Made by a program: the position numbers and the translations under genes. DNA of 64,000 nucleotides, from NCBI RefSeq assembly GCF_029784165.1, contig NC_073695.1, positions 241,712,089 through 241,776,088 on the forward strand. Direction: 5' to 3'. The stretch comes from Wyeomyia smithii (Eukaryota > Arthropoda > Insecta > Diptera > Culicidae). Position 1 is the stretch's first letter; each line of letters begins with the position of its first letter. The notes under the pieces were generated by a model that saw nothing but the letters and a program-made list of their open reading frames with translations, did no database searches and had not been told where the DNA came from. Positions 47,975 through 59,690 of this stretch are shown in pieces.

Positions 47975-49079
47975 CAGGGTGGCCACCCAACCGGGAAAAC
48001 CGGGAAAAAACCTGGAATCGTTTGAAACCGGAAAAAAACGGGAATTTCACTGACCATTACAAGCCATACAAACCCATTTTTTGTCAGCCATCTCATGGCG
48101 ATCACAAGACCAAAATTTCTTCAGTAAGTTTCCTCGAATACTTAACCAAAAAAAGACTAGTCCTGTGACCCGGAAAAGATGGCTGACATATCTTACAGTG
48201 CATAAAACAGTTTTTGTTTTTATTCATCTTCCTCTTGGAAGCTAACTTGACCAAGGTAAGCTCCCCGGAAGTAGCATTCAAATGGCTTCTTCTTTTTCCT
48301 CTTTTGTGTCTCGTCCACTGCTGTAGCACAATTCAGCCAGCAGCCAAATCGGCTTACGCACCAGCTGGCAGTCACGATGCGAAACAGTTGCACAAAGGCG
48401 CGACCTTGAACCCGGATTTATTTCACTCGACCAGGCAAACAATGCCAACACTTGTCCACACGTCTTTTGTTTTATATTCTATCGGAGCGATCACCAAACA
48501 CGTCCGATACTGATGCGTGTTCGGCACAGAATGTGAGTGCGTAGTCATGAATTTGGAAAAAGACAGACTTGTAGCGCAGCGCTTGGTGTACGATACAGTA
48601 CAGGTTGCCGGAGGAGGACACGAAATTGATATTGATGAGGGGATGCGTGAGCTGCTGAAGTAACGTGTTTTAAGTGTAATGAAAATACTCTTTTATATAT
48701 TACTCTTCTATATATTGAATCTTATCTGGTTGAGGTAAAAACGATTCCTTCTAACTTAATTTGGCCTAGAATCCCTCGGTAATAAGTATTATTTGCGTTG
48801 TTTATAAGATCATCAGACATCTCCTCTCGGAAAGGTGACACCCGTCGCATTTTTCGATTTTTTGTGACTTTATCTCTTGATTTCGATAAGGCTGAACACG
48901 TCAAGAAGTGACTTAGAGCATATTGAGATGTAAATCGAAAGTCACGCTTTTTTATTCCTTAACTGCATGGAAAACTACAGAATTCAAAAGTACAATTAAC
49001 CAGGAAAAATATTTGAACGAACCGGGAAAAACCGGAAGAAAACCGGGAATTTAACTTCGGGTTTTGAGTGGCCACCCTG
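47975..49079. mobile_element. DNA transposon with CAGGGTGGCCAC ends
   Basis: Perfect 12-base inverted ends CAGGGTGGCCAC / GTGGCCACCCTG are flanked by a 6-base direct repeat TGTTGT (47969-47974, 49080-49085). Just inside both ends are CCGGGAAAA / AACCGGGAAT runs facing opposite ways. The ends and 1.1 kb size suggest a deleted derivative of a hAT-like family, but a 6-base rather than 8-base target duplication leaves that open. Confidence 0.87.
48548..48664 (+). pseudogene. possible transposase C-terminal fragment
   Basis: A 38-codon frame begins MNLEKDRLVAQRLVYDTVQV and ends RELLK before a stop. The AQRLVYDTV…GG pattern is like short segments I associate with transposon-derived proteins, and its position inside the CAGGGTGGCCAC element fits. 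It is too short for certainty. Confidence 0.28.
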
Positions 49080-49085
49080 TGTTGT

Positions 49086-50935
49086 AAAACCTGAATTAAT
49101 ATAATAATAAAAATTCATTACAACGACAAATTCGTAGCCAAACTCACTCGAAACAAGTTCCAATCTAATCCTGATTCAACAACACTGACGCAGTTTCGTT
49201 CCGCGACTCCTCCTAGCCCAATGTCACCGGTCGGAATGGTCCTTCCATTTGCCAATCATCATTATCGTCGTTGTCATCTAGTCAAACTAGGTACCTTGTT
49301 TGCCTTGGTAGTGAAGATTCAAGCGCTCAGATAATGCGTGCAATTAGAAGAAACGATTATTAATATTCTATTTGTGGGAGGTCGTAACACTTAGAACCTG
49401 AGTGCCGCGCTTTCGAGTGTGCACCCACGCACCCACGTTTAAAAGCCGAAGAAGCGCCGTCGTTAAACTGGTTATTGTCGTTCCATCGTTCCATTCGTTT
49501 TAAAATTAGAGTCATTTCGTTAGTGCGGAAGAAGCAAACCCGCTTAACTTTGCAATCATCTCCCTAATAGGACTGCCGCTGCTGCTGCGAAATGAGTTGG
49601 CTTTGATAGAAAAGGTGTTGAAATGGTTAGTCAAAGTGGGGTTAGCCCGGTGGGGGTGGGGTGGTCATTATTGTAATGTGTTTGCTTGTAATAGATCAGT
49701 AAACAACGACACCGGGGGGCCATCCGAGTGAGCGCTGATGGCTGCTTCGATGTCAAAGGGTCTATAATTAATGAGTTTCTTGACCGATCGATATGCGATG
49801 AGGGTAGGCATTACTCGTTCGGGCATTTATCTCGAGACCCCGAAAGATGACAACGGCGACATTCGCCATCTGGCTGGGTTGTTGTTGTTGTTCTAGTCCA
49901 AGTCTGGTGGTGACATTTTCGGCAGGAGGCTGCACACCGTTTAATCAAATTTATGGCAACCAATTGATATAAAATACCTCCCGCGGTGACAGGTTTACGA
50001 TACGGCAAAAGCCACACACAATGTCGGCAGCCAGCGGAATTAAAGCATAATTACAGTTCTCGTCGAGTGACGTGGAGAAATATGGCGTCGCTGTTCGATG
50101 ACGTGCCAGTCTGGATATGTGAGTGTGTGTGTGTGTGCCAACATGTTGATGTTGCGGCTTACCACATCAAGCAAAGCACCATCTTGCGCGCCAGCCTCGA
50201 AAAAGCTCCGCAAACCTTGCCCGATGTTAATCCATGCCAATAGCAGAGACTGCCACAAATAAAAAATGTTGGTAAATTCATTACCCAACAGCGCAGACTG
50301 CGAGAAGTATTACCAGTGGCTCCAGCCGAGGTTGCTTCCGGAGAAAAGCTTTCGCACCGAAACAAGATACCAGCCAGCAGTGAGGCGGTGGGGAGAAAAA
50401 CGTTACAAATTTATAACTTCCACACCCATAGACGGTTTCGGTTTGTAATGCTTAGTGATGTACAAATGGGTTGCTTTGGTTTTTGGGCATTTTTATTTTT
50501 CTTGGCAAAACTTCGAACAATTTTAGTGTTCTGCAAACCGGCTGTCGACATATGATAAAGTCTTCGATTGGCAGGAGGATTGTCGGCTGAAAAACTTGCT
50601 CTGTCAAGGACCGTGAGAGATAAAATCATTTTCTTTATTTGATTCTAGATTCCATTCCTGAAACGTTTCTGCCTACTTTGCATGCTAGAGCTCGAATCAG
50701 ATCAAGATAAGAATTCCAATCTACCGATTTCCTTTCCCCTGCGCGCTTAGAAAGCCTATAGAAAAGAGAGACGCCGTGACACTCACTTCCATTAAGCTCA
50801 CACCAAAACGGCTGGAAGGCCTTTAAAGTTTCGAAAGCTTTGACGCAAAGTATTGCAATCAAGTTGCGATGAAAAAAGGGACTGCTAGTTTACGTAACAA
50901 CTTGTATGCAAGTACAATTTAAAAAAAAGGATGGT
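49086..50935. other. single-copy noncoding DNA, no gene seen
   Basis: GC-richer, with a (GT)n patch at 50121-50137 and TTG/GTT runs near 49876-49890. It resembles the blocks at 9-13 kb and 60-64 kb. No frame has a domain. Likely host intron or intergenic DNA. Confidence 0.55.
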
Positions 50936-50939
50936 AATG

Positions 50940-51150
50940 TTTTTCGAATCCCAGCTCTCGAGGTTCGATGCTGGCCTAACAAGTCATTCATCCTAGGTTC
51001 GAGTCTTGACTCGGGAGAGACTGTTAGTGTTAGTAGGATCGTAGCGCTAGCCCTGCAATTGTCCTGTATACTTGACGGTTGGCTGCGAAGTCTGTGTATA
51101 GTAAACAGAAGGTCAAGTTCCGAATCGGAATGTGACTCTAACACATATCA
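50940..51150 (+). mobile_element. tRNA-derived SINE family 2, copy 1
   Basis: The tRNA-like head has box A-like TGGCCTAACAAG (about 50973-50984) and box B GGTTCGAGTC (50996-51005). A body with 'cgggagagactgttagtgt' and 'ctgcgaagtctgtgtata' follows, and the end is near 'ccgaatcggaatgt'. The second copy lies inverted at 52665-52860. Target duplication not identified. Confidence 0.82.
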
Positions 51151-52070
51151 AATTTAAACATGTTTGATATACGCTTCACTGCCACACGGTTTCATTCCTG
51201 TTACGTGAGATGTGTTTGGGTCCCTAAACATATAATATTGAAAAAGTCACGCAAAATAACATCGCGAAGCTTATTTTGGCGGGGTAACCCGCCGTTTTGG
51301 TGTGACAGTTACCATAACGGTGAGTTCTATGTCTTCTCTCTATCCTATAGGCTGACTATGCGCGCTAGAAGCGCGGGAGGCAAACAAGACAGTCATGGCA
51401 CACTAACATTGCATTACTGGCCGTGGATTCTATATTTACCCGCGAATGTGTGCTAAAGAAGCAGGCGCCATCGACGCCTACTGCACCACTTGCCCTAATT
51501 AGGCTCGGTAGGAAATCGCTCTTCGAAGGCGCAAAGGAAACTGTCGTAAAGAAAATCTATGTTACCACTTTGCTAATTGGGCTCACGTGGCACCCTTTCG
51601 GTCGCGTGGGGTAAATCTGCTCCTGCCCCAAAATACCGCGCTGTGCATGATGGTTTTATGGGCCTCCACTCTTCCCCACCCTTAAAGAAACAAAGGCGTC
51701 TTCGAATGAATTTTGAATTATCAACAGGCACGGCATATTTTCATTAGCCGTAATTTGATTGGTGCGCGCCCGAGGGGTGAGGGGAATTGATTTCGGCACT
51801 CCACCCGGGTGGCGCCTGTCACTGCCAGCCGGTTTTATCTCTGCAAATGACATTGATTCTGTGTTTGGAATTTGGATTCGATAATGATAATAATGCCAAT
51901 AATAAGGAAAGATAGAAGCGTTGGTCAAAGAATGATGGAAAAAAACTCGATGCACTGCTTTTCATTTCATACGAGTTGTAAAAGTTTCGACGTCAAAATG
52001 CAAACTCTGCTGCAACCGCCATATTACCCTGGTTACTGTTTCTAAATAAAATGAAAACGAATTTTTTGAA
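51151..52070. other. single-copy noncoding DNA, no gene seen
   Basis: GC-moderate with no internal repeats. Short frames (51160-51456 plus, 51656-51955 minus) have no domain. Confidence 0.5.
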
Positions 52071-52074
52071 AATT

Positions 52075-52395
52075 AAGCCTTGATAAGAAACTTGAGCTTG
52101 AACTTGGACGACCGTAATCGATCTTAGCTAGTGAAGTTGCACAAGAAGCCACGTAAATGGCTACTTGGGATTAGTTTGCCATTTTCAGTGTACAACAATG
52201 CAGTAGCTACCGCTTTGTATAGATCGATAACGGCGCCGGCCACGTCCTTACGATCGTTAGGGTAAGAATGAATATTGTAAGGAAGAAAATGTAACAGCCG
52301 TTGTTCTCGGAGACCGAGTTTACCTCTGTATCTCCACGACTGTGACGGAAAAGAAAGGTTGTATCACCGCGGTAAGTTATTAAACCTTGATAAGA
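52075..52395 (-). repeat. dispersed repeat R, copy 4
   Basis: The reverse complement reads through the same ordered blocks as copies 1 and 3: 'tccacgactgtgacgg', 'cgttatcgatctata', 'gcggtagctactgcattgtt', 'ttcttgtgcaact' and a 'caagctcaag' end. It lacks the upstream part. Confidence 0.8.
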
Positions 52396-52399
52396 AATT

Positions 52400-53530
52400 C
52401 TATTGAAAATGCGGGGTCACGCAGATAATGAAATAACAAACATTATAATAAAATGACGAAAGTCATTTCATCAACTGTGGTTGTCAAATGAGCAAGAAGA
52501 AGGTAAACTATTGATCTTCATCGTTACGGTATATGCGCCTAAAACTTAAAAACAAAAAATTTAAGTAATTTTCTCAAAGAGCGTATGAGTTTTGGAATAG
52601 GCTTTACACCAAGCACTGCAGCTCTTTTGCTTGTATAAAAAGCAACTTTTGGTTGTATAAAAACTAGGATACTGCAAAGCAAAGCCTTGGTGCTACATTC
52701 CTACTATACACAGACTTCGCAGTCAACCGTTAAGTGTACAGGACAATTGCGGGGCTAGCGCTACGATCCTACTGACACTAACAGTCTCTCCCGAGTCGAG
52801 ACTCGAACCTACGACGACCGGCTTGTTAGGCCAGCCTCGTACCTCGAGACCAGATGGGGAGGCTGACTTGAATACTGATGATTCTTTATTAAAAAGATAT
52901 ATCACAAAAAAAAATTTTCGTTGGAGTAAACCCCAAATGTTATTTGAAAAAAAAAAAAAACGAGATGACTTTTTTTCTTTTTCTTTTCACTTTCAAACTA
53001 TTGGTGAAAATACAGACAATTTTTTCCTTGAAAATAAAAGCTTGGAGCAGTTTTTCAATTGCAAGATTTTTCAGAATTATGTTGAATGATTTTAATAGTC
53101 ATTTAGGATCAAAAATCTTATGAAAAATAACTTCTAAAAGGCATCTAATTGCAACTAATTTTGAGTTTAAGTTCATAAAATTAGAATATAACACTAAATT
53201 TCAAATTCCTCCTGAAATCTATTTTTTTAAGAAATCTTTTATTATTCTGACACTTTTGGTGATATAGCAGGATGGACAAACGTTAGAAAATTTTAATTAT
53301 CCTGATTGCAGATTCTGGGAGAAAAATTGAGAGAAATTTTATTTGATACTAAGCCTTCATAGGATTTTTTTTTTTTTTTGAAAAGGTGGGGCCACGCAGC
53401 TTATAAAATAACATATAAAATAATTCACTTTGGAAACGGTATCGGCTGTGCTTGTTAAATAAGCACTAAAAAATAAACTGTTGATCTCTCTCGTTACCAG
53501 AACCATTTTTATGATGTTTTAAACGAAAAT
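52400..53530. repeat. AT-rich repeat, ~970-bp spaced copies
   Basis: A block starting 'gcggggtcacgcag' at 52409, with 'ataatgaaataac' and 'aaactattgatc', recurs diverged at about 53385-53520. A third fragment lies at 55335-55400 ('ggcggggtctcgcaaataat'). The SINE at 52665-52860 lies between the first two. Units are old. Confidence 0.6.
52665..52860 (-). mobile_element. tRNA-derived SINE family 2, copy 2
   Basis: The reverse complement has box A-like TGGCCTAACAAG, box B GGTTCGAGTC and the body 'cgggagagactgttagtgt'. Its tail is 'gtagcaccaaggctttgc', complementary to 52673-52695. It is inverted relative to copy 1, about 1.7 kb away. Copy 1 has lost or altered the same tail. Confidence 0.85.
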
Positions 53531-54169
53531 AAACCAGGTGTCGCGACGTAAGTATTCGGATTTGTCAATTTGCGTTCATTAAGCGGCTATCATTGTCGCT
53601 ACGCGCTTCTTATCACAGAGTAATTGAAAAAAAAAAGTCGACTACTTATTCCGTTTGTATTTTGTTTCGATCGATTGCTAGAATCGTAGGAAAATTTCTG
53701 ATGTATCGACACTCAAAATCAATGAATGTGATGGGAAATAACTCAAATATGTGCATAAAACTTGACAGCTTCTTCGGTAGTTGCACGTTCAGATTTTCGA
53801 TTCGCCCCTGCAGCACCATATGGGACGTAGTCCTACCTCGAAAATAACATTAGATTCTTGAACTCAAAAAGTCACAAACAACTAACTTAGCTTCCAATCG
53901 ATTAAGAAGCTGTCTTTTAAGGTTCATTACCTTTATTGGTGTGTAGGCTTCGCTAAACCAAGCAACCTTGCATACATCTTCGTTTTTTTCTTTCTTGAAA
54001 ACTTATCTGGACTAACATTCGAAAAGGTCTACTGTTTGTAAACCGGTTTTTATAGACCGATATATCTAAATAATGACGAGAGATAAAGACCAGTTGTCAA
54101 TGAATTACTTCTAGAAAATCGTCTGAGCTTGTTTTTAAAAATATTTAAATTATAATAATTTGCGATCCT

Positions 54170-56130
54170 ACACTGAAAAAAAAATATTTTGAAAACAAAA
54201 AATATTTTTTTAAATTAATGGTTAAAGATTATTTTTCAACCTAGTTTGTTTTAGATGTGTAATAATAACTGAAACTCTGCGAAAAGAATAATGTGGCCGC
54301 TCTCGAAAAAAAAAAGTTTTTTCAACAGTAACTTATCCATGCCCAGCATTTTTCGCATATTTCGCATCTGAACAGTTATCTCAAGCGTTAGAGAAAAGAT
54401 GTCAAGGAATGACTTTCCATTTGAAATTTAAAAAAAAGGAATTAAAAACTCTTCAGGAAAAAAAAATATTTTAAAAAACAATTAGTGATTTTGAAAACAA
54501 AGGGTATCTTAGATTTCTTTCAAATTAAATTTTTAGATAGAAGAAATTAGCTTCCCAAAACTGTTCAGAACAAATCAAAATGGAAATTTCAATGGAATTT
54601 TTTTTACAAATACTTTTTTGTGTCCATTAAACGAATTAAATCTGAAACATTGCTGAACACTTATCACAGTGCTGAACACTTATCACAGTCTATCACAAGT
54701 TTCTGTTAGAAATATTTTGTTATTTGAAAGTGTCCACTTGGAATGGTTCAGAAAAGTTTTAGACTACTAAATATTCTATCTAAAATACTTTAAAAAAATC
54801 TGATCTGACAGTTTTCAGGTATCGTTATGTTTTCAGTTTTTTTTTCTGTTTAGGATCCTTAATTCAATGTTTCTAATATTTTTTTAATGAGAGTTTAAGC
54901 AATTCCCGTTCTTATGAGTGGTCACTTTGATTTGTCCAGAATGGTTCCAGTCAACTGAACTTTCTATCCAAAAACTTAATTTGGAAAAAATCTGAGATGA
55001 AAATCCTTTTTTGTTTCTGGAATGATATTTTTTTCAGTGTAGGATTTAAAACAAATGTTGGCCAATATTTTTAAATTAAAGTTCAGACAATTCTCTCCAT
55101 CCATTAACATCCATTGACAATGTTTCTCTATCGCGTCATTATTCAAATAAATCGCTTGAAGAAAACTTCAGCCCTTTTCCAATGTTAGTCAAGAAAAAGT
55201 TTTGAGAAAAAGTATGCGAACTTTCAAGTCAGGCCTACACACACAAAGTTTTATTGAATTTTGCGAAGATATTGCTAGCATCTGGTCGAGTTGGTATGAA
55301 AAGTGTCATATTAAGCATTCTCAGGAACTTTTTTAGAAGGCGGGGTCTCGCAAATAATGAAATAACCAACAAAATAATATACACTTTCTGTGTAATAAAA
55401 TTTCAAAAAAGGCAAAATCTGAAAAACCTATTGATGTTCAACTTGAAGAGCTGATTGAAGCGACAATAGATGCTAACTACTTGTTGTTTGAAGGTTAAAG
55501 TTAAAAGTCAGAAACGAGCAACAAGTAACAACTTGAAACTTGTTAAGGGGAAAAATTTTGCCATAAGAGCCAAGAAGTCTAAGTGTGTCTGAGTGAATGG
55601 ATGAAAAATTGTAAAAATATAATTAAAGCAGTCAAAAACATAGGAAAAAAACCGGGATTATTACACTGAAAAAGTTGAGATTAATAAGACTGAGTGAATA
55701 TTATAATAGTAAAAAAAATTTTTATTATCTACTTTTATAAGGCTTTTATCATGGCTCAGCCGCTTTTTGTTTCCCGTGCATTTTGAACATCATTTTTTAC
55801 AAATGCTTGTGAGCTCAATTTTACTTTAAAATCGATTTCAATCTAGACATAGAACTTTTTTCTGAACGTGCCCACTTCAATTTGTTTAGAAGAGTTTAGG
55901 CCAATTAAATTTTCTATCTGAAATATCTAACTTGGAGGAAATCTGAGAGGAACCTTATTTATAAAATTACCTTTTTTTAAATGACTTTTTTTCAGTATAG
56001 GATCTGGAATGCAGTTTTGTCAATAAGGAAAAACTTTTTTTCTAAAAAATGCCCACTTTGATTGGTCCAGAAAAGTTTTAGGCAGCTAAATTTTTTATTT
56101 AAAAAAAATTGTATAAAAATTACTTTTTGT
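54170..56130. repeat. decayed ~190-bp satellite, partly inverted
   Basis: Units contain 'cactttgat.tgtccagaa', 'ttttaggc..ctaaattttctat' and '..ttggaaaaaatctgag'. They run on the plus strand near 54720-54830, 54920-55040, 55870-55990 and 56050-56130. At 54420-54600 the unit is on the minus strand, and a 'tttcagtgtagg' edge also appears reversed at 54170. A 22-bp duplication ('gctgaacacttatcacag') lies at the turn, 54650-54695. No coding content. Confidence 0.65.
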
Positions 56131-56199
56131 TTTCAGGGGAGTTTCTTTCGGCTTCGCAGTCTTTAAAATGTGAAAAGAAAACGATATTTTTCTCTTACA

Positions 56200-56235
56200 C
56201 CGACATTTCGAATAATATATATTCTTTATCAAGGC
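56200..56235 (-). ncRNA. hammerhead-ribozyme-like motif, 3' of the PLE
   Basis: On the minus strand TTGATAA is followed by a five-base-pair hairpin (GAATA/TATTC) and then at once by CGAAATGTC. This is the order of a hammerhead core (CUGANGA, stem II, GAAA). Two core positions differ from consensus (C3 to U, G8 to A), so self-cleavage is unlikely. Hammerheads are known in the terminal repeats of Penelope-like elements, which is why the location matters. Confidence 0.42.
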
Positions 56236-56584
56236 TCTACAAGTAAATTAAGATCAAAAACGATTTTTAGAAAACAAATACATAAATTATGCACATAACA
56301 TCATTACCGAGAGGACCATTTTCCTGTGAAGTGGTTCTTCGGCTAGAGCATTAATTGTCGAAACAGAAAGTAATCATCCTAACAGAACATCCAAAAATAC
56401 ATTAAATTAGCTAAACATTATATCAAATACAATTCATGCTTCTTACATTATGCAAATTAAAAAAAAAATAAAACAAATTAAAAACTGTACACTTTAACGA
56501 AGCGGAACTCGTAGCACTCTCAATCACACTAAACCATTTTTTACGTAACCAGCAACCTTGCATGCAAACTCTATTGCGCACAAG

Positions 56585-58836
56585 TTATGCTGTGTGACAC
56601 TCGGTGGAAGCTGTCAGCGACCGTTGACGTTTGCTGTTGTTTATTTCTGTACTCCGCTTGACGTGTTGCATGATTGCTGTATATGTTGTGCTTAAGCCTT
56701 CAACATCACTGCGTTTGTTTACCGTATGATCGTTCGTGATAATGTGGCACATTTCCAACACGTTCAACGCTGTTTTTCGCCTATGTTCATCCAGGATACA
56801 CACCTCATTCAACTTGAATGAATGGTTCTCGTCGATGCTGTGTTGGAGTAAAGCAGTTTTTTCCCTCAGGTGATGTATTTTGGCAATAGTAGATGGGCTG
56901 GTGGCATGTTCGTTTGACTTGAGCTCATCCAGTTTTTTAATGTTTGACCGGTGGTTGCTGATTCTTGTTTTGAGATGCTGTGTAGTGAGTCCAACATAGC
57001 ACGCATCGCAGTTGGCACAGGGAATTTTGTAAATGACGTTGCTGCGATCTAATGTTGCGATCCGATCTTTGGTGTTCGCAGAGCCGGATTTAAGAGGGGG
57101 CCCCGGGGGCCCGGGGCCCGGGCCTCCACATTTTTAGGGCCCCCACAAAACGAGAAAAAGTTCTTTTCTCTATCAAAAATGAGATTCAATCAAAAGTTCA
57201 ATTTACAGCAAGAAAATTTGAACAGACCATTTCAATTTGAAACTTTTCTCCAGTGTTATTTTTTCGTGAGCGCCAATATCACAACTACATCCAAGAACCT
57301 TCGATTCTCTTGGAATGACACACATTAACACACCATTTGAATCGAACCAGCGCGCATGGGAGATCAAGCAGGAAAGAAAATACATAATCCACAAGTTTTT
57401 TTAATGCATTGCTGTTGATTCCGAAAATTAGTTTACTTGTCCGAATCAGGGATACCAGATTTGCGTTGTAAAATGCAAATGTTCAGAGTCCGTGCGCAGA
57501 TTTTATTGACCTGCAGATGTGTGTAGTTTTTTCCTAGTTCCTGTAGATTATTGCCAGCGTAGCCTTATATTTGCGCAGTCTTACTCGAATTGTGTGCAAA
57601 TTTTTGCCTGCGGATCGCATTTTTTTTCAAATTGCGGCAGGCTTTTTTTCAGATATCAAGAAAAAATTTCCGGATTTCGAGCAGTTGCAGACATCTTTCG
57701 AAAACATCTGGCATCTCTGGTCCAATTCAGTTAAATCTGGCTATAAACAGTGAACAAGAACCGAATTTATTATTATATTTATTCAAAATGAGCTGTCACC
57801 ACAAAACCTCGCGTATATCAAAGTGGAGCTCAAAAAAGATGATTACATGAAGAAAAAAATCAAAAACTCGTTAGTGCCTTGCAAAAATTATTTTATTTAG
57901 GGATTTATTTGAGCCTAATGAGCTCGAACGCAACTGGAGAAAGGTCTTTATCGAAGATGAAACCAATTGAAAATAGGTTGCGTACGACTATGAAGAGTGG
58001 AAGGCTGTCAAACTTAGCATTGTTAAGTTGAGAGTACAATATTCTGAAGGAGCTGAATGTTGATTATTCAATCAATAAGTTCTCTGCAAAAAAAAACTCG
58101 TAAAAAAAATCTAGCAAATTTTTGGTAACTTTTCAATAACAAATAAATGTTTTTAACTCGTACGATAAAAAAACGGGTTTGTTTTATTTTGGGGCCCCCA
58201 CTGAAAACTGGGTCCCGGGCCCCCAAAATCGTAAATCCGGCTCTGGGTGTTCGTGAACAAATGGCTTATGGTGTGCTCATTACGTGTAGCGAGGGTAATT
58301 TCTGGGAAATCTATACGCAGTGATTTCTTTATGCGCGCCGTTAATCTGTCGATGTAGGGCATAGGTTTGTATGTTGTTGGCAATGTTTCTGCTGGGGCAT
58401 CTTGTACGTTCTTCCTCATTAGTCTGTTCTGCAATCTATTTCGCAGCGATAAAGGATAGTGGTTGACCTTAAGATGTTCGTCTATGATGTCGTTGATCGC
58501 TTTTGGGAGGAGGTTTGTGCTGAGTTTTCGTACTCTCATGATAAAGTTGGCAACCACATTCATTTTCATATGCAACGGGTGACAAGAGAAAAAGTCCAGG
58601 AATCTACCCGAGGCCATGGGTTTGGAATACCATTCCGTTTTGATGGACTGGTCTGCTTTGCGGACTAGCACCATGTCGAGATATGGAATTCTACCTTCCT
58701 CTTCTCTTTCACACGTAAACTGTAGGTTGCTGTCATAGCTATTAAAAACATCTAGAACTTCTTCGACTTTGTCTGCGGGCACAGCAAGGATTAAGTCATC
58801 TACATATTTTTTCAAAAGTGGGAGCGGGAAATTCAT
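56585..58836 (-). CDS. Penelope-like RT C-terminus + GIY-YIG endonuclease
   Basis: Part 1 (58836-58254) starts inside the RT at its catalytic box (KKYVDDLILAVPADK). It continues through thumb-region motifs (GRIPYLDMVLVR, EWYSKPMASGRFLDFFSCHP) and the linker (TARIKKSLRIDFPE, HTISHLFTNT). After the hAT insertion the same frame resumes at 57070 (KDRIATLDRSNVIYKIPC) into the GIY-YIG endonuclease. Visible there are IYKIPC, a Cys cluster CANCDACYVG in which YVG is the second signature, the Arg helix (HLKTRISNHRSN) and the Glu region (KLNEVCILDEHRR). A TAA stop lies at 56585. Joined, the frame has no stop, so this PLE was young when the hAT landed. Upstream RT motifs are missing through 5' truncation, so no start codon is known. 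Not functional as it stands. Confidence 0.9.
57447..57719. mobile_element. MITE nested inside the hAT element
   Basis: Inverted ends CAGGGATACCAGAT and its diverged complement ATCTGGCATCTCTG. They are flanked by similar octamers GTCCGAAT (57439-57446) and GTCCAATT (57720-57727), which could be a decayed 8-base target duplication. The CAG start and octamer suggest a small hAT-type MITE. The size is 273 bp, with no coding capacity. Confidence 0.62.
57879..58090 (+). pseudogene. hAT transposase dimerisation-domain remnant
   Basis: The frame reads LQKLFYLGIYLSLMSSNATG, then ERSLSKMKPIENRLR and SGRLSNLALLS before a stop; ILKELNVDYSINKFSAKK follows in the same frame. The S.A.GERSFSK…RLSNLALL pattern is the conserved C-terminal dimerisation region of hAT transposases. 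The catalytic core is absent. This independently confirms the hAT call made from the ends. Confidence 0.88.
58599..58633. repeat. PLE segment also present inverted at 58835-58869
   Basis: These 35 bases of the PLE coding region (encoding part of YSKPMASGRF on the minus strand) occur again, perfectly inverted, at 58835-58869. The second copy abuts the PLE 5' end and is followed by (TA)n. Confidence 0.95.
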
Positions 58837-58869
58837 GGTATTCCAAACCCATGGCCTCGGGTAGATTCC
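58835..58869 (+). repeat. inverted 5' tail of the Penelope-like element
   Basis: Perfect inverted copy of 58599-58633. It marks the break where the truncated PLE meets its own inverted piece, a known kind of aberrant PLE or LINE insertion product made by template switching or twin priming. Confidence 0.9.
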
Positions 58870-58872
58870 TTT

Positions 58873-59690
<818 letters not shown>

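Larger units (their letters stand above)
57079..58245 (+). mobile_element. hAT element inserted in the Penelope-like RT
   Basis: Terminal inverted repeats CAGAGCCGGATTTA and a perfect 8-base target duplication GGTGTTCG (57071-57078, 58246-58253) define a hAT superfamily insertion exactly. GGGGGCCC-rich palindromic runs lie just inside both ends. At 1167 bp it is far shorter than an autonomous hAT. It contains only a C-terminal transposase remnant and a further nested MITE, so it was moved by an enzyme made elsewhere. Confidence 0.95.
56180..58834 (-). mobile_element. Penelope-like element, 5'-truncated, split by hAT
   Basis: The minus strand carries the C-terminal RT and GIY-YIG endonuclease of a Penelope-like retroelement. 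A short 3' region follows, with a hammerhead-like motif at 56200-56235. A hAT element (57079-58245) splits the coding region with a clean 8-bp target duplication. At the 5' side the element stops at 58834, next to a 35-base inverted copy of its own interior and then (TA)n. The 3' boundary is approximate. Confidence 0.9.
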
